Positions 48,626-61,858 of a stretch of DNA of 64,000 nucleotides are shown one piece after another (within the stretch, counting starts at the first letter, position 1; every line of letters begins with the position of its first letter). Position numbers and translations under genes: made by a program. The DNA comes from Monoplex corrugatus (Eukaryota > Mollusca > Gastropoda > Littorinimorpha > Ranellidae). The DNA is taken from positions 42,648,857-42,712,856 of the forward strand of contig CM060307.1 in NCBI GenBank assembly GCA_030674185.1, given 5' to 3'. The notes under the pieces were generated by a model. The model made no database searches. It had not been told where the DNA came from and saw only the letters and a program-made list of their open reading frames with translations.

Positions 48626-48865
48626 ATGTATAATCCTGCATATCCCGGAAAATATCTAACACACAGCACTCATATTAGCAATCCGCTTCTCTGACAAACG
48701 TTTTATCAGTTTCTGTTCAATTTGAACAAATCATTGATTGTATCTAGGTCAGTTCATGTTGTAGTTTCCACCATCTACGTTCAGAGTTTAACTTTGAAAG
48801 GTGATGTAGAAGTGATACCAGGTGTGTGGCTATTGTTGAAAGAATTGTTTTGGTGTGGTGAACAG
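48626..48865 (+). other. Intron sequence upstream of TIR exon 1
   Basis: The TIR frame is open back to 48722 (with a TTG, not an ATG), but the proposed exon starts after GGTGAACAG at 48865. An alternative acceptor, TGTATCTAG at about 48749, would enter in phase 2. Confidence 0.4.
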
Positions 48866-49402
48866 ATGGAAAGCTCTGAGAACAGACGGTTCCAGTATGA
48901 CGCATGCGTGCTGGTGGATGACAAGGACCTGGAATGGGTCAAGACTGAAATGCTGCCGGTGTTGGAAGGAACTTTTCACTTGCGACTTTTTGACCCACGG
49001 AACAGTTCCCACAGTTTTAGTCAGTATGTGGAGAATGTCCAGATAGGAGTACAGTCAAGCAGAAAGGCACTTTGTATCTTATCAAAGAATGCAAGTTTAT
49101 GGGTTGAGTTGTTAATAAACACAGTGCTTCAGGACGGCACACCCATGGTTGTTATTATTCAAGATGATACTCCAGCTGAGCAGTTTGAGGCAGGTGCGCG
49201 TGCTTTAATAAAGTTATATCCTTGCTTCTGGTGGAAGCATCGTTCAGAAAGTCTTCAGTCGCCATGGAAGAATACTATACGTTTCATACAGGGAAAATCA
49301 TACTCACCAACCATTCATTTTTGGGAAATGGTGAAAAAGGCACTCCTGGATGATGGTTCGAGGTCTGCGCTGAAGCGCATCAAACAGATTTTCAGCTCTT
49401 AG
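48866..49402 (+). CDS. TIR-domain terminal exon 1
   Basis: 178 codons and TAG. TIR landmarks are a box 1 (YDACVLVDD, residues 11-19), W24, a hydrophobic strand ALCILS (68-73), PMVVIIQDDTP (93-103), LYPCFWW (117-123) and box 3 HFW (151-153). The box 2 RD-x-x-P-G is missing, replaced by PRNSSHS (44-50). It aligns along its length with the TIR exon at 57195 (shared VVII-DDTP, LYPCF-W, FW and LKR-K-IF ends). TIR domains act in cytosol as adaptors or NAD-cleaving enzymes; catalytic ability cannot be judged here. Entry is in phase 0 from the micro-exons. Its first codon is ATG, so a stand-alone TIR protein is also possible. Confidence 0.75.
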   Translation: MESSENRRFQYDACVLVDDKDLEWVKTEMLPVLEGTFHLRLFDPRNSSHSFSQYVENVQIGVQSSRKALCILSKNASLWVELLINTVLQDGTPMVVIIQDDTPAEQFEAGARALIKLYPCFWWKHRSESLQSPWKNTIRFIQGKSYSPTIHFWEMVKKALLDDGSRSALKRIKQIFSS

Positions 49403-50229
49403 GTAAATAAATACAAACTGAAGTGTCCATTGTCCTTTCAGTCTGTCTGTATTTCTCTGGCTGGCTGTTCGTCTGTCCATCTCTCTGTCTGTCTGTCTCT
49501 GTCTGTCTGTCTCTCCTCTTTGACTGTATTACAGTCGTATGATGTTATCTCTTACAATCTTAAGAGGAACAAGATCACATGAGAATGGAGGCATGGATTA
49601 GTCACTTGAAGTTTAATTTAACAATTTCATTGTTAGGATAAAAAACAAACAGAAGTTGGGCAAAAGATTGCAGATTTGACAGCACATAAAAATCGGCACT
49701 GTAGTAAACCGACATCAGTGACGGTGTTGAATTTGGGAGTGGGGATGGAGAGGCCAAGACCGAGCAGTTACTAAAAGTGCAACATTCTGACATCAACAAG
49801 AGTGCATTGAGTTCATTAATCTGATTCAGTGATGCACTGAAACCAATCTAACAAATCAGGAGTTCATTTAGTTTTTCAAATTTCAGGGAGGTAAACTGGA
49901 AAAACATTGTTGAAAAGAAAACAGCGATTCATGTACTTGTTTCAAATTGGTGAAATGGTCCATGAGACTAACATTGACTTGGTCACACTTGCAGTCAAAT
50001 TTAATAAGAAACTGCATCCCCCATTGTGTTGTTTGGATGACACTGTCAACATTTCTTGAAGACCAGTGAATATTAAATCTAACAGTACATGTATGCCGCT
50101 GTTTGATATTGATAGTTTAAAAAGAAAATGATTGCCAGGGATTAATATTGATAGCCATGTTGCTTGCTACCTACTAAAGACACCTGAGGCATGAGTTATA
50201 TAAAAAAATTAGATTTCCTTTTTAGCGTT
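49403..50229 (+). other. Intergenic/intronic, no gene recognised
   Basis: (TCTG)n at about 49440-49514. The TAG of TIR exon 1 is followed directly by GTAAAT. No further motifs. Confidence 0.5.
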
Positions 50230-50590
50230 CCGATTTTTGTTGGATACGTGTATGCATATGGATTTGCCCGAACTGTACTGACAGTGTGTTGCTGCACGTC
50301 TGCATACTCCGTTTTCAATGGGCGTGCATGCTGGGTGTTTTCATACTTCCATAAACTACCAGATCCCTGAATGACGAACAGGATTTTTAACGTGCATACT
50401 TGATGTTAGCGTGTGTATACACACAATTGGGGCATTGGCATTATCAGCATTGTGTGCAACATGCTGACTTGGGAGATGGGAAAAATCTCCAGCCTATACC
50501 CATCAGGAAGGAGGTACCCAAGCATTATCGACTCCAGACTTATAACAGAAAGTCTGACGTCTTAGCAACTGGACTACAGCGCTGTGAAGG
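50230..50590 (-). mobile_element. SINE, family A
   Basis: Matches 17930-18215 in order: GCATATGGATTTGCCC, GGGCGTGCATGCTGGGTGTTTTCAT, TTTTTAACGTGCATACTTGATG, GCTGACTTGGGAGATGGGAA + AAATCTCC. A decayed tRNA-like head lies at the high-coordinate end. Confidence 0.65.
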
Positions 50591-50744
50591 AAAAAAATGA
50601 AAACCTGGTTTACACTAATTAAATACAGTGAATTGGTTTATGTCAAATCTGTAAGGCAAGTCAAAACAGACATTGCCCCACAAATAGAGCAATCGTTGCT
50701 ATATTTCCTGAATAAGACTCATCTGGCTTGACAGGCCCTTTCTT

Positions 50745-52460
50745 TTAGGCGAGACTAAAATGATTCCTTTGTTGGGATGTCCTGTGCTGGTTTTGTATTG
50801 TTCACATCTGTTGAAAGGAACTAAAATGATTTCTTTGTTGGGATGTCCTGTGCTGGTTTTGTATTGTTCACATCTGTTGAAAGGAACTAAAATGATTCCT
50901 TTGTTGGGATGTCCTGTGCTGGTTTTGTATTGTTCACATCTGTTGAAAGGAACTAAAATGATTTCTTTGTTGGGATGTCCTGTGCTGGTTTTGTATTGTT
51001 CACATCTGTTGAAAGGAACTAAAATGATTTCTTTGTTGGTAAGTCCTGTGCTGGTTTTGTATTGTTCACATCTGTAGAAAGGAACTAAAATGATTCCTTT
51101 GTTGGGATGTCCTGTGCTGGTTTTGTATTGTTCACATCTGTTGAAAGGAACTAAAATGATTTCTTTGTTGGTAAGTCCTGTGCTGGTTTTGTATTGTTCA
51201 CATCTGTTGAAAGGAACTGAAATGATTTCTTTGTTGGGATGTCCTGTGCTGGTTTTGTATTGTTCACATCTATTGAAAGGAACTGAAATGATTTCTTTGT
51301 TGGGAGTCCTGTGCTGGTTTTGTATTGTTCACATCTGTTGAAAGGAACTAAAATGATTTCTTTGTTGGGATGTCCTGTGCTGGTTTTGTATTGTTCACAT
51401 CTGTTGAAAGGAACTAAAATGATTCCTTTGTTGGGATGTCCTGTGCTGGTTTTGTATTGTTCACATCTGTTGAAAGGAACTAAAATGATTTCTTTGTTGG
51501 GATGTCCTGTGCTGGTTTTGTATTGTTCACATCTTTGAAAGGAACTAAAATGATTTCTTTGTTGGTAAGTCCTGTGCTGGTTTTGTATTGTTCACATCTG
51601 TTGAAAGGAACTAAAATGATTTCCTTTGTTGGGATGTTCCTGTGCTGGTTTTGTATTGTTCACATCTGTTGAAAGGAACTAAAATGATTTCTTTGTTGGT
51701 AAGTCCTGTGCTGGTTTTGTATTGTTCACATCTGTTGAAAGGAACTGAAATGATTTCTTTGTTGGAGTCCTGTGCTGGTTTTGTATTGTTCACATCTATT
51801 GAAAGGAACTGAAATGATTTCTTTGTTGGATGTCCTGTGCTGGTTTTGTATTGTTCACATCTGTTGAAAGGAACTGAAATGATTTCTTTGTTGGGAGTTC
51901 TGTGCTGGTTTTGTATTGTTCACATCTGTTGAAAGGAACTGAAATGATTTCTTTGTTGGGATGTCTATGCTGGTTTTGTATTGTTCACATCTATTGAAAG
52001 GAACTAAAATGATTTCTTTGTTGGTAAGTCCTGTGCTGGTTTTGTATTGTTCACATCTATTGAAAGGAACTAAAATGATTTCTTTGTTGGTAAGTCCTGT
52101 GCTGGTTTTATATTGTTCACATCTGTTGGAAAGAACTAAAATGATTTCTTTGTTGGGAGTCCTGTGCTGGTTTTGTATTGTTCACATCTACTGAAAGGAA
52201 CTAAAATGATTTCTTTGTTGGAAGTTCTGTGCTGGTTTTGTATTATTCACATCTATTGAAAGGAACTAAAATGATTTTTTTGTTGGTAAGTTCTGTGCTG
52301 GTTTTGTATTATTCACATCTATTGAAAGGAACTAAAATGATTTCTTTGTTGGGAAGTTCTGTGCTGGTTTTGTATTATTCACATCTATTGAAAGGAACTA
52401 AAATGATTTCTTCATTGGGAAGTCCTGTGCTGGTTTTGTATTGTCCACATCTGTTGGAAG
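50745..52460 (+). repeat. 66-bp minisatellite, about 26 units
   Basis: The unit contains AAATGATTTCTTTGTTGGGA, TGTCCTGTGCTGGTTTTGTA, TTGTTCACATCTGTTGAAAG and GAACT. Early units are nearly identical; later ones lose one to three bases. Because 66 is a multiple of three, one + frame stays open over several units (22-residue repeat, hydrophobic), as does a minus frame. Several units carry TTGGTAAGTCC, an exact donor consensus, in place of TTGGGATGTCC. It lies between the two TIR exons. Confidence 0.95.
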
Positions 52461-53599
52461 GACGTCGTTTTGGTTTAGTTTCAGGTGGTACATTTTAAAA
52501 CTGGTGGTGTAAATTACACATATCACAGTCAGTCCGTGGTCTCTTTTTGATTGACCAGTTTAAACAGGACACATGTCCGACGTCAGTAACATTGAATGGT
52601 GGCTGTAATGAGCCTTACTCATAGTAATTGAAAAAATCAGGTGTGGTAAAACCTTAGTTTTATAATGTAAGATGATGGAAGTAGGCTACTTTTGAAGAAA
52701 TGTTGACTATTGATGTGACTATTCGACTGAGTCAGAAGGTTTAATATATGCATTATCATTCATAGGCTACGGAATAGTTCAGTAATATTACTTTGATTAA
52801 ATTCATATGATAATTATGGCGAGCTACAGTCGTATATGGGCTTAATGTGTGCTCCCATAGGGTGAGAGGTACATTTTAAGTATTCTGACTTTGTTTACGA
52901 TTTTTTAGACAAGATTTTAAAATGAGGAATATAATACTTGTTTATGAATTTTTCCTGACAGTTAGTCATGATTTGAAAGTGAGGAACTTGCACTGACGAT
53001 TATATCTACTCCGTGACGAAACAGTTGTGGAATCAGAGTATGCATACATATACCTGGTACTTCTTATGGTTTGGACTGTGTGTTTTAGAAGTTGGGTCCC
53101 GGCATGTTCAGATGAATTCTTTTCCTTTTACCACTCATGTCAGTAACATACTTTCTGAGATGCCAGTAATTTGTTTTGGAAAGTGGGTAGAGGCACCAGC
53201 ACTTCATCATCAACATCAGAAGTCCTTCTCTTTGTCTTCCCGTCAAAATGGTTTTTCTGTCACCTCTAAACTCTGTTTCGGTCTGACAAGCTGAAGAAGA
53301 CATATCACATGTAGTGTTGCGCAAGTATGGACATATTCACAAACGTTTACCATTTGACCAGCATTGTCCATGAACCAGCAAGAAAATCCACAATCTGTGA
53401 TAGGCAACGGCCAAAGAGGAACTCAAGTGAAAACGAAGAGTAACGCAAAACGTGAAAACCTGGTTGACATATCTGGTATCTTACGAATAAAACAGAATTT
53501 TAAAAAATCTGCACAAAGCGATGCCACTCACGAGCATAAGTTTGAGAGTGGCATGAAATCATTACACGACACCATTCGACTCAACACGATAAGCAGTCT
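52461..53599 (+). other. No gene recognised
   Basis: Spacer; small ORFs at 53013-53294 and 53364-53609 have no motif support. The right part may belong to the Gypsy remnant. Confidence 0.45.
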
Positions 53600-54860
53600 T
53601 TATTGGTAACAGGTTAAATAAAAACTGATGAAACATGCTGGAAGTAAACTAGGATCCATTGTTAGACAGTCATTGAACTTGAAAACGGAATGACAAAACA
53701 ATGAAAATTTGTTCAGTGACTGACACAGAGTGAGCACTCTTCGGAGGGACTGCTTCCGGAAACGTAGTTGCTGTATCAATAACTGTGAACAAGTTGCTAT
53801 GTTTCTCCTCATACAGGAGAAGAAATGCATCGAGGATATCCATTGCAACCTCTTGATAGGATCACTTATAACTTTGCATTTGTTCTAGTGGGCCAGTTAG
53901 TGTATGAACTTTTTGTGAACATTTTTGAAACCTCTCACATGAAAGATAGTGGTGTCGAACATCTACTGACGCGCTAGGCCCTCAAAATTGATTGTAGATC
54001 TCGACCCCAGGTTTTCTGAACTCCAAAACAGCCTGCTAAAAAGTCGAGTGCCATGAATAGAACTTTATGCGTGACACTGGAAGGAACAGCTATCTGCTGA
54101 ACTTGGGGATGGATTTGCATATAAACTGTGCAAAACACCATCTTTCTAACAAAAGAGTATGGGCCTTTTTTTGGAGGGAACACACTTTCCAGAAAAAGCT
54201 AATTCCCTTATCTCCTGAAAAGAAAAATTGTGTTTCTATAAGGACTTGACCTAATCCAGTGTAAGCAGAAATTTCGGACGGGATTTAACTTCAGCATTAG
54301 CATGGTCATGACAGCTGCAGATATTGAAGGTTAAGAACCCTGCAAAACACCTGGAATTGGATTACCCAAAATTAAATTAGCCACAGGTTCCTCATATCAT
54401 TTAGCCACTGGAAAAAAGGGAGTCGACCTCAATCTCAGCGAAAGGAATGCTAGTAATGTTTCCAACAGAGGTAATAATGTTCTGACTGCCACCAAGATGC
54501 TCTTCAGAACGTACCAGCGATTTCCTAACATCTGCTCTAGTTGGTCATGACTCTCTCAATACAGTGACTTGAAAACCATTTACTGCATCAGCAGACAAAG
54601 GTAATGACCCTGGCGAACAAGACATTGAACACAAAACCTGATCATCACAGGAATCTCAGTCTGCAGAACTCACATTTGCCCGCTTCCTGTTAAAACAGGT
54701 GTTTCCCAACCTGGCTTCTTTAGGAGGGGATTTGTCCCTCTTGCTTACCTGTTTCTTATATGATGCACACTCCTTCTTTACATGGCCGTGGCCACTACAT
54801 TCAAAACAACGAAGCTGAGCCTTACCAGACGCACAGTCTTAGCTCTTAGAAGTACGGTTA
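53600..54860 (-). mobile_element. Ty3/Gypsy-type LTR retrotransposon remnant
   Basis: Minus-strand order from high to low: a gag zinc knuckle CFECSGHGHVKKEC at about 54770-54812 (C-x2-C-x4-H-x4-C). After a deleted/decayed stretch follow an integrase N-terminal region (QQIAVPSSVTHKVLFMALD with CFGVQKT) at about 54020-54100 and an integrase core (VAMDILDAF, TVIDTATTFPEA, LSNNGS and FTSSMF) at about 53640-53850. Protease, RT and RNase H are missing. Stops are frequent and no LTRs were identified. Confidence 0.65.
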
Positions 54861-56109
54861 AAATGAAGAGACTCAGCATCTGAATGATCAGTTTTCCTTT
54901 TTGATTTCTTGTTTCTGATGTGCAATTCCATTTCTTTCAGTAGATTTTATGCTTTTTTTCTTTGAGCTTCCCATTCCACTTCTTTTAGTTTATTTTTCTA
55001 TTTTTCCCCTTTGAAACTTTCCCTTACTGTGCCTTTCCTCTCTCAAATGTCTTGTTAAGATATTCTGCATTTTGAGCCCCTCTCAATTTTTTGTGCATTA
55101 CTCTGCATTCTTTTTGTGCATGATTTAGCAATTTTCAACGTTTTTAGCCTTCATCATGGATCAGCAAACATGTCACCGGAGAAAACAAAGAATACATAAA
55201 AATGTTAGTGAGTCCAATATTCACTTTGAAATACTAAGATCAGTTTTCTGCATGTAAAGAATATGTCGTTTTGTCCAGACAGTGTGGAACTGAAAAAAGA
55301 CAAAACTAGACAGCAAAACTTTCAAGCTAAGGTAGACAAACGAGAATGTGGCTGACATTTTTCAGTGAATGAAATGAACTTATCCAATCCCTGAAAGAGC
55401 TGCGGTCACTACTGTGAAGAGTTTAACTTTGTTTGCCAGCATGTGTAGCTCTTGTTTGTCTCATATTCGTGTACACACACAATCTGTCTTCTAATCGTCG
55501 TATTCACCTGTTCGGGAGGAGACAACCCAACTCCCACAACAAAAAAAGTGAGCCACTGTCTCTTTTGTTACAACATAAAATTAAATTACTTTATGATGGA
55601 GGGGGAATCTGTCCTTGCACACCCCATGTATGAATGAAACAAAACCCTGAATAAATGTCTTCCCAGGTCAGTTCCCCACCTTTGTGACGCCGCACATACT
55701 AGACATATATATCCTGCTGTTTTATTTCCCTTATGACGTCGTCGTCAAATTTATGGTAGGCTGACAAAACTGCTAGCTTCAAAGAACTACTCGTATACTT
55801 GCTTCTGTCTACTAGCAAAGACCGTACGTACTTTCAATAATCGAGCTTATTTCATAGTGAGGGACCAAACAGTCTCAAGAAACCAAGACAAATGGAACAG
55901 AATGCGCCTGGATATATTCATACTTTTTCAGGGCGGGGGCTGCCATTCGCAAATAGGGCTTTATCTGTGCTGCCCTAGACATCAATTATATACATGTTCT
56001 CAGTCTGTTTTTTTGTATTTCTGGTTCTCATACATTTGAACTCATGACAGTCCCTCTCATTTTGATCATAAGATTCAGACATAAGTTCTGAAATTTTCAC
56101 AGATCAATG

Positions 56110-57008
<899 letters not shown>

Positions 57009-57015
<7 letters not shown>

Positions 57016-57154
57016 GCGAGATAAACTGTTTACATGAGTGTTGTTGATGTCAGCTTACATTGATTATGTCATTGCCAGCGCACGCACGTGCGCGAGATAA
57101 ACTGTTTACATGAGTGTTCTTGATGTCAGCTTACGTAGATTATGTCATTTCTAA
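57009..57154 (+). repeat. Tandem duplication (~83 bp) upstream of TIR exon 2
   Basis: GCGCGAGATAAACTGTTTAC followed by ATGAGTGTT and GATGTCAGCTTAC is present at about 57013 and again at about 57089, with a few changes. It lies just upstream of the TIR exon acceptor. Confidence 0.85.
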
Positions 57155-57194
57155 CTTGTTTGTCATTGCTAACTTGTTCAACCTTTTCTTTCAG

Positions 57195-57713
57195 GTTATA
57201 GCTGATGGTGGCAGTTCCAACTCCAGAGATTCAGTTTCAAGATATGAGTATGACGTTTTTGTGGCTTGTTCAGATGATTCTTCCATACTATATCATCTTC
57301 GTGACTTTGAAATCAACATTGGCCTCAGATTTTTCATACCAGCAAGAGATGCAATTCCGGGAAAATACGTGTCTAACATCACAGTTGAAAATATGGACTC
57401 GAGCAGAGCAATACTGTTTATTTTTGACGCAAGCTTTTTGGAAGATGAGTCGTGCAAGCTTCAACTGTCCTATGGTATGAAGATTTCAGAAGAGCGCAAA
57501 ACTCCTGTAGTTATCATCCTTGCAGATGACACGCCGTACAGTGAATTTTACAGAGATGCCCATGTTGCCATGCGTTTGTATCCCTGTTTTAAGTGGAGTC
57601 ATGCAGAAAGGTCTGATGCTTTAGAACGTTTCTGGATGCGGGTGAGACTAGAACTTCTGAAAGACAAAACCACGGTTAGTGTGTTGGGCAGACTTAAAAA
57701 TCTTTTCCTTTGA
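57195..57713 (+). CDS. TIR-domain terminal exon 2 (canonical boxes)
   Basis: Acceptor AACCTTTTCTTTCAG, entered in phase 0; 172 codons and TGA. After a 16-residue Ser-rich lead come box 1 YDVFVACSDD (19-28), box 2 RDAIPG (51-56, the RD-x-x-PG loop used for TIR-TIR contact in Toll receptors), strand ILFIFD (73-78), a DESCKLQL segment (84-91), VVIILADDTP (105-114), LYPCFKW (128-134) and box 3 FW (146-147). All three TIR boxes are present. No membrane segment or leucine-rich repeat precedes it, so a cytosolic adaptor-like protein is likelier than a Toll receptor. It is a paralogue of the exon at 48866 and the phase matches the micro-exons' donors. Confidence 0.85.
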   Translation, partial: VIADGGSSNSRDSVSRYEYDVFVACSDDSSILYHLRDFEINIGLRFFIPARDAIPGKYVSNITVENMDSSRAILFIFDASFLEDESCKLQLSYGMKISEERKTPVVIILADDTPYSEFYRDAHVAMRLYPCFKWSHAERSDALERFWMRVRLELLKDKTTVSVLGRLKNLFL

Positions 57714-58271
57714 TTTGATTGCTATGAACCCACCTTTTTATTGTTGTCCTGGTTAAAGACCTAGGCGACTGCTTTTTTGTTGTTTTAATTATTTTTTGCT
57801 AGGAGACTATTTGAACTGTGTAGGGCAGTCCGGTTTGTGTTCTGTCATATTTAACATTCTTGTCCTTAGTCTTTTCGATAAAAGCATATGTAGTGTATAA
57901 TGGTAGCTCGAAAAGCAGCTCAGTCAACTGACAGCCTATGACTCGTTGATTCTTATTTGTTTTGTAGATTGATGTTGATTATATCTTGAAGTATCGTGGA
58001 TACAAGTCACAGATTATTGCTGGTAAATGTTTTATGTATGTGGCCACAGTCTGTTCCTGCTTGTATATCATTGACCAGTAAGGGAGGTTTCTCTCCTGTT
58101 TTGCTTTTGAGTGATTACTAACTTCTCAATTCAGAATAATCTGCAAATTGATTACTTTATATCTTTCATGTTTGTAATGACAGAAAATTACCATGAAACT
58201 GAACTGAAACTCGTTGAATTACGTTGTTAGCTCTGTATGTGCATGACCTCTTGGCAGATCAAGGCGATTAT

Positions 58272-58319
<48 letters not shown>

Positions 58320-59779
58320 GTGTGTGTGTCTCTGTATGATGTGTTCATAACGTGTGCACTTTTAGAAGACAAGTGAGTTAAACTTGAAATTACAAATTGA
58401 ACGCTACAGTGCCATTTGAAACTTTTGCTTGTCCAGATTACTTTTTATATGTTTTTGTTAAACATGAAATGAAAGAATGAACATTTATGTTATGCCAAGA
58501 TACAGTTTTGCTTTCTTGAGTAAAACATGGACTGGTACCACTACAAACCAAAGTTTCATGGTGAAGAATTATTATATTGATAATATGTACGCAGATGTAT
58601 ATCTGTTATGGACTTACATTAGGTAGTGTTACCATTTTTGGTGTTTATTATGTTTGCTATACGCCAGATATGTGTTTGTGATAGTTTTCTGTGTTCACTT
58701 GTTATATGACAGATGTGTGTGAATAATAGTTTTCTGTGTTCAGGAGTTCATGTTACCATTGTTATCATTTTCTTTGGAATGTGATATTCATTCATATAAA
58801 TTCTTGTAATGCATGTGAAAAGATACCATTGTAGTCCTTGATTGTCATGTGTGTTCATACGTTGCATGTGTGAAAGAATTTAGGCCTGGTTTTGTTTTAT
58901 TTTGATAGAGATAGAATGATGTTGTCTTTGATTTTCATTTTTTATGTTTACTTGATTGACAGAATTGTGAAATAGTACCGCAAGTGGGGCCTGTGGGCTT
59001 TGTCAAAGAGATGTGATTTTTGTGTAGATCCTTTTCAGGTTCATATTTGTGTTGCTTTTGATGTAAACAGTGTTGACTGTGGAGCTTAATTATTCTCTGC
59101 TATGAACATTCTTAAGACTTTATCACCTTGTGACCTTTCAGTATTATTATGGAGTTTGATTATTCTGTGTGCATAAATCTTCTCAAGACCTTATGGCACA
59201 TGTAAGATATCTGTTGATCATTTTGTTTTTGTTCATATGGTTTTTTGTTTTGTTAGTTGTTTTATTGGTGGTGGTGGTGACAGTGGTGGTTAGTTATTCA
59301 TTTTCGGGGTGTGTGTGTGTGTTTTGCAAGTAAAATCATGTGCGCAGATTGCGCCTACTTTATCAGACTGAAAATGTATCTCTGATTTCCATTAAGGATT
59401 CTGTTGGTTTGTACGTTTCACAAAATCTTAATCCAGACCATGGCAGTGAAGTTTTTGTAAGTTGATATCTCAGTCAAGAAAGGTCTGATATGCTTAACAC
59501 ATTCCAACATAATCGTAAAGGCAAAACGTTTAATTGACACCTCTGTCTGATCATCATTTTGGTTATTATTTGCTACCGTTTTATCTTTTTTTGTCGTTTT
59601 AGTTAACCGATCCGTGGTAAAACTGTGATAAGCCTAACAAGCTGACAGTGGATTGTATAATCGCTCAAGAAAACGAAGAAGAAAGTGATTGATAGATTAA
59701 GGCAGAATTGTAAAATTTACAACATGAACGTGCACCAGCCCGAATAATGTTTGTGAAAACTACAGTAAGAAAATAAGCA
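57714..59779 (+). other. 3' flank, no gene recognised
   Basis: AT-rich, with (GT)n at about 58275-58329 and a (GGT)n stretch near 59265-59290. It may include the 3'UTR of the TIR transcript. No FAHD exon is seen. Confidence 0.5.
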
Positions 59780-60840
59780 TCACCAAGATTGAGACGGTGA
59801 TGGCCAACAAAACATCAGGCAACTGGTCAGCAGAACTTCAGACAACCGGTCAGCAGAACATCAGACAACCAGTCAACAGAACCTCATACAACCATTCAGC
59901 AGAACATCAGACAACCAGTCAGCAGAACATCAGGCAACTGGTCAGCAGAACATCAGGCAACCATTCAGCAGAACATCAGACAACCAGTCAGCAGAACATC
60001 AGGCAACCGGTCGGCAGAACATCAGGCAACTGGTCAGCAGAACATCAGGCAACCAGTCAGCAGAACTTCAGGCAACCGGTCAGCAGAACATCAGGCAACC
60101 GATCGGCAGAACATCAGGCAACTGGTCAGAACATCAGGCAACTGGTCAGCAGAACATCAGGCAACTGGTCAGCAGAACATCAGGCAACTGGTCAGCAGAA
60201 CATCAGGCAACTGGTCAGCAGAACATTCAGCAACCTTTGCATGAACACCAGTGACATTAAACTCAAACAAGTGAGTGAAGTTCGGTACCTTGGTTATATT
60301 TTCACAGACAGTGGAAGGCTGGATAGAGAGATAAATCCAGAAGTCGGAAAGTATAATCACTTATTAAACTGACCCACTTCTGAGAAACAGTAACGTTCCT
60401 ATAAACGTTCCTATAAGTTGGTTAATTCCATTTTCATCCCATCCTTAACATACAACTGACATACCAGTGCCAGATCTAGACCCTGACCAAACGCCCAAGG
60501 CGGGGCACCAAATCACCATCAGTGAGGTGCTTTGTTTGAGACGAGTTGTCAACAGGACCAGTCTGACAGAAACCCCAGTAGCAAGAAACTCTGGAGAGAG
60601 CCAGACAGCAGAAGATCCTCAGAGGAGAACCCCCTCATGCAAGTGTTTCGGTCCTTATCTCCTGACACTCTAAGGGTCTGGGCCGCATCCAGGTCATGAC
60701 TTCTGGATGTAATTCTGCTGTCATAGAAATGGTGGGAGCAACGCCGGTCTACTGTCGTATTTATCAGCACAGAATTAAGCTGTTTGGTCATCTGATCAAA
60801 ATGCAAGTCCGCCTGCTGGCCCAGTAGGCGTTACAACCAG
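59780..60840 (+). mobile_element. Decayed LINE fragment with internal minisatellite
   Basis: Around the repeat block the frame reads KISITKIETVMAN (59773-59812), then after it IKLKQVSEVRYLGYIFTDSGR and LDREINPEVGK (60256-60351). These are contiguous blocks of a LINE RT palm/thumb. Downstream, YQCQI-TLTKRPRRG and SEVLCLRRVVNRTS (about 60458-60563) continue the same C-terminal region with frame changes to about 60840. The 23-bp minisatellite at 59806-60232 has expanded between the two RT blocks. Confidence 0.65.
59806..60232 (+). repeat. 23-bp minisatellite
   Basis: About 18 units of CAGCAGAACATCAGGCAACT + GGT with variants (ACCAGT, ACCGGT, CATTCAG). All three frames are free of stops, so the 191-residue ORF over it is a repeat translation cycling through three reading phases. 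Confidence 0.92.
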
Positions 60841-61858
60841 TAGACAGAAGGTCTGGGTTAACCCTTTGAATCTTTTTCATTTTGCCTTTTCGTTTCATGG
60901 TAATGGTTTCACCCCCCTCACCTTATCTACCAGTTTCTTGCAGTAAGCTGGTGGATTAAGCTGGTGGATTGGGTGAGGGAGTGATGGGGTTTGCCTACTA
61001 AGATTAAGAAAGATCTTAATTGAAGACGTGAAGGAGACCCTGAGCCAAATTTTCATAGCTTTGCATTAGATATGAGACATACTTCCAGCTTTCCCTCTGT
61101 ATTTTTCCATGATGTTTATGAACTGGTGTTTTGAATTATTCTTGTTGCTGTCTGTGTCATTTGTGTAGAGCATTGTGATCTGAGTAAGTTTGTTTTTACA
61201 TCAGAGTATGTTCTGAATGCTCAGCGCAACTGTTTGAGTACCACCTGTGGGGATGCCGGGGGCTCTTTCAGTATAAATAGTATCCCCACCTTCTGGAAAT
61301 TCTCTGCTAGAAATTTTCTCTTTTCTGTCCCTATCTGTGTTTCTGCCTTGCTCCTTTGCTTTCTGTCATTTCTTCTTCTTATTTTCTGCCTGAACGGTCC
61401 ATTCACCTGTATGTGTTCGATAAAGTCTTATGTACTTTTTCTTAAGACTGATCATTGCGTACATGTATTAAATGCATTTTTGGCTCTAGCAAGGTGAGAT
61501 ATACGGAAGCAGTTTTAGGTAATTTATGCCTGTTTTTATATATGTTTTGGTGTCCTTGGGTATGATTAAATTTGTATTTAGGTGTGTTTTTTAAATCCCC
61601 TGTGCAATAAATTGGACAGAGTGGTCAACACCAGGGGCATATCTTTGAATTATGTGCAAGAATGCATTGATATGTGCACTTAATTTTCTTTTCTTTTTTT
61701 TTTTCCTGTTGATAAAAATAATAAAAACAGGACTAAAAACTTCCCTGCCGCCTCATCCAGTGGATAAAAATGGTGGAAAAATAGCAGAGATGTGTTCTAT
61801 TCCTTAAAGATTTATTTTAATGTGGAACTGACTAAGATGTCTGTATGTCTTCAATCAG
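60841..61858 (+). other. No gene recognised
   Basis: Spacer/intron up to the TCTTCAATCAG acceptor of the FAHD2-like exon. Confidence 0.5.

Noticed and set aside
48722..48865. N-terminal extension of TIR exon 1
   Set aside because: Open frame starts at TTG, composition is intron-like, and a phase-0 acceptor at 48865 fits the paralogous TIR exon better.
50745..52460. Possible CRISPR-like array
   Set aside because: Units are directly contiguous with no unique spacers, in a eukaryotic context.
50760..52498. Long ORFs with a 22-residue hydrophobic repeat, resembling a membrane protein
   Set aside because: Product of a 66-bp minisatellite whose period is a multiple of three; indels break the frame repeatedly and the other strand is equally open.
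53013..53294. A small protein gene of 93 codons
   Set aside because: No motif, no splice or Kozak support, and an overlapping ORF of similar length on the other strand.
59797..60372. A 191-codon ORF with Gln/Asn/Ser/Arg-rich repeats as a gene
   Set aside because: 23-bp minisatellite read in rotating phase inside a dead LINE.
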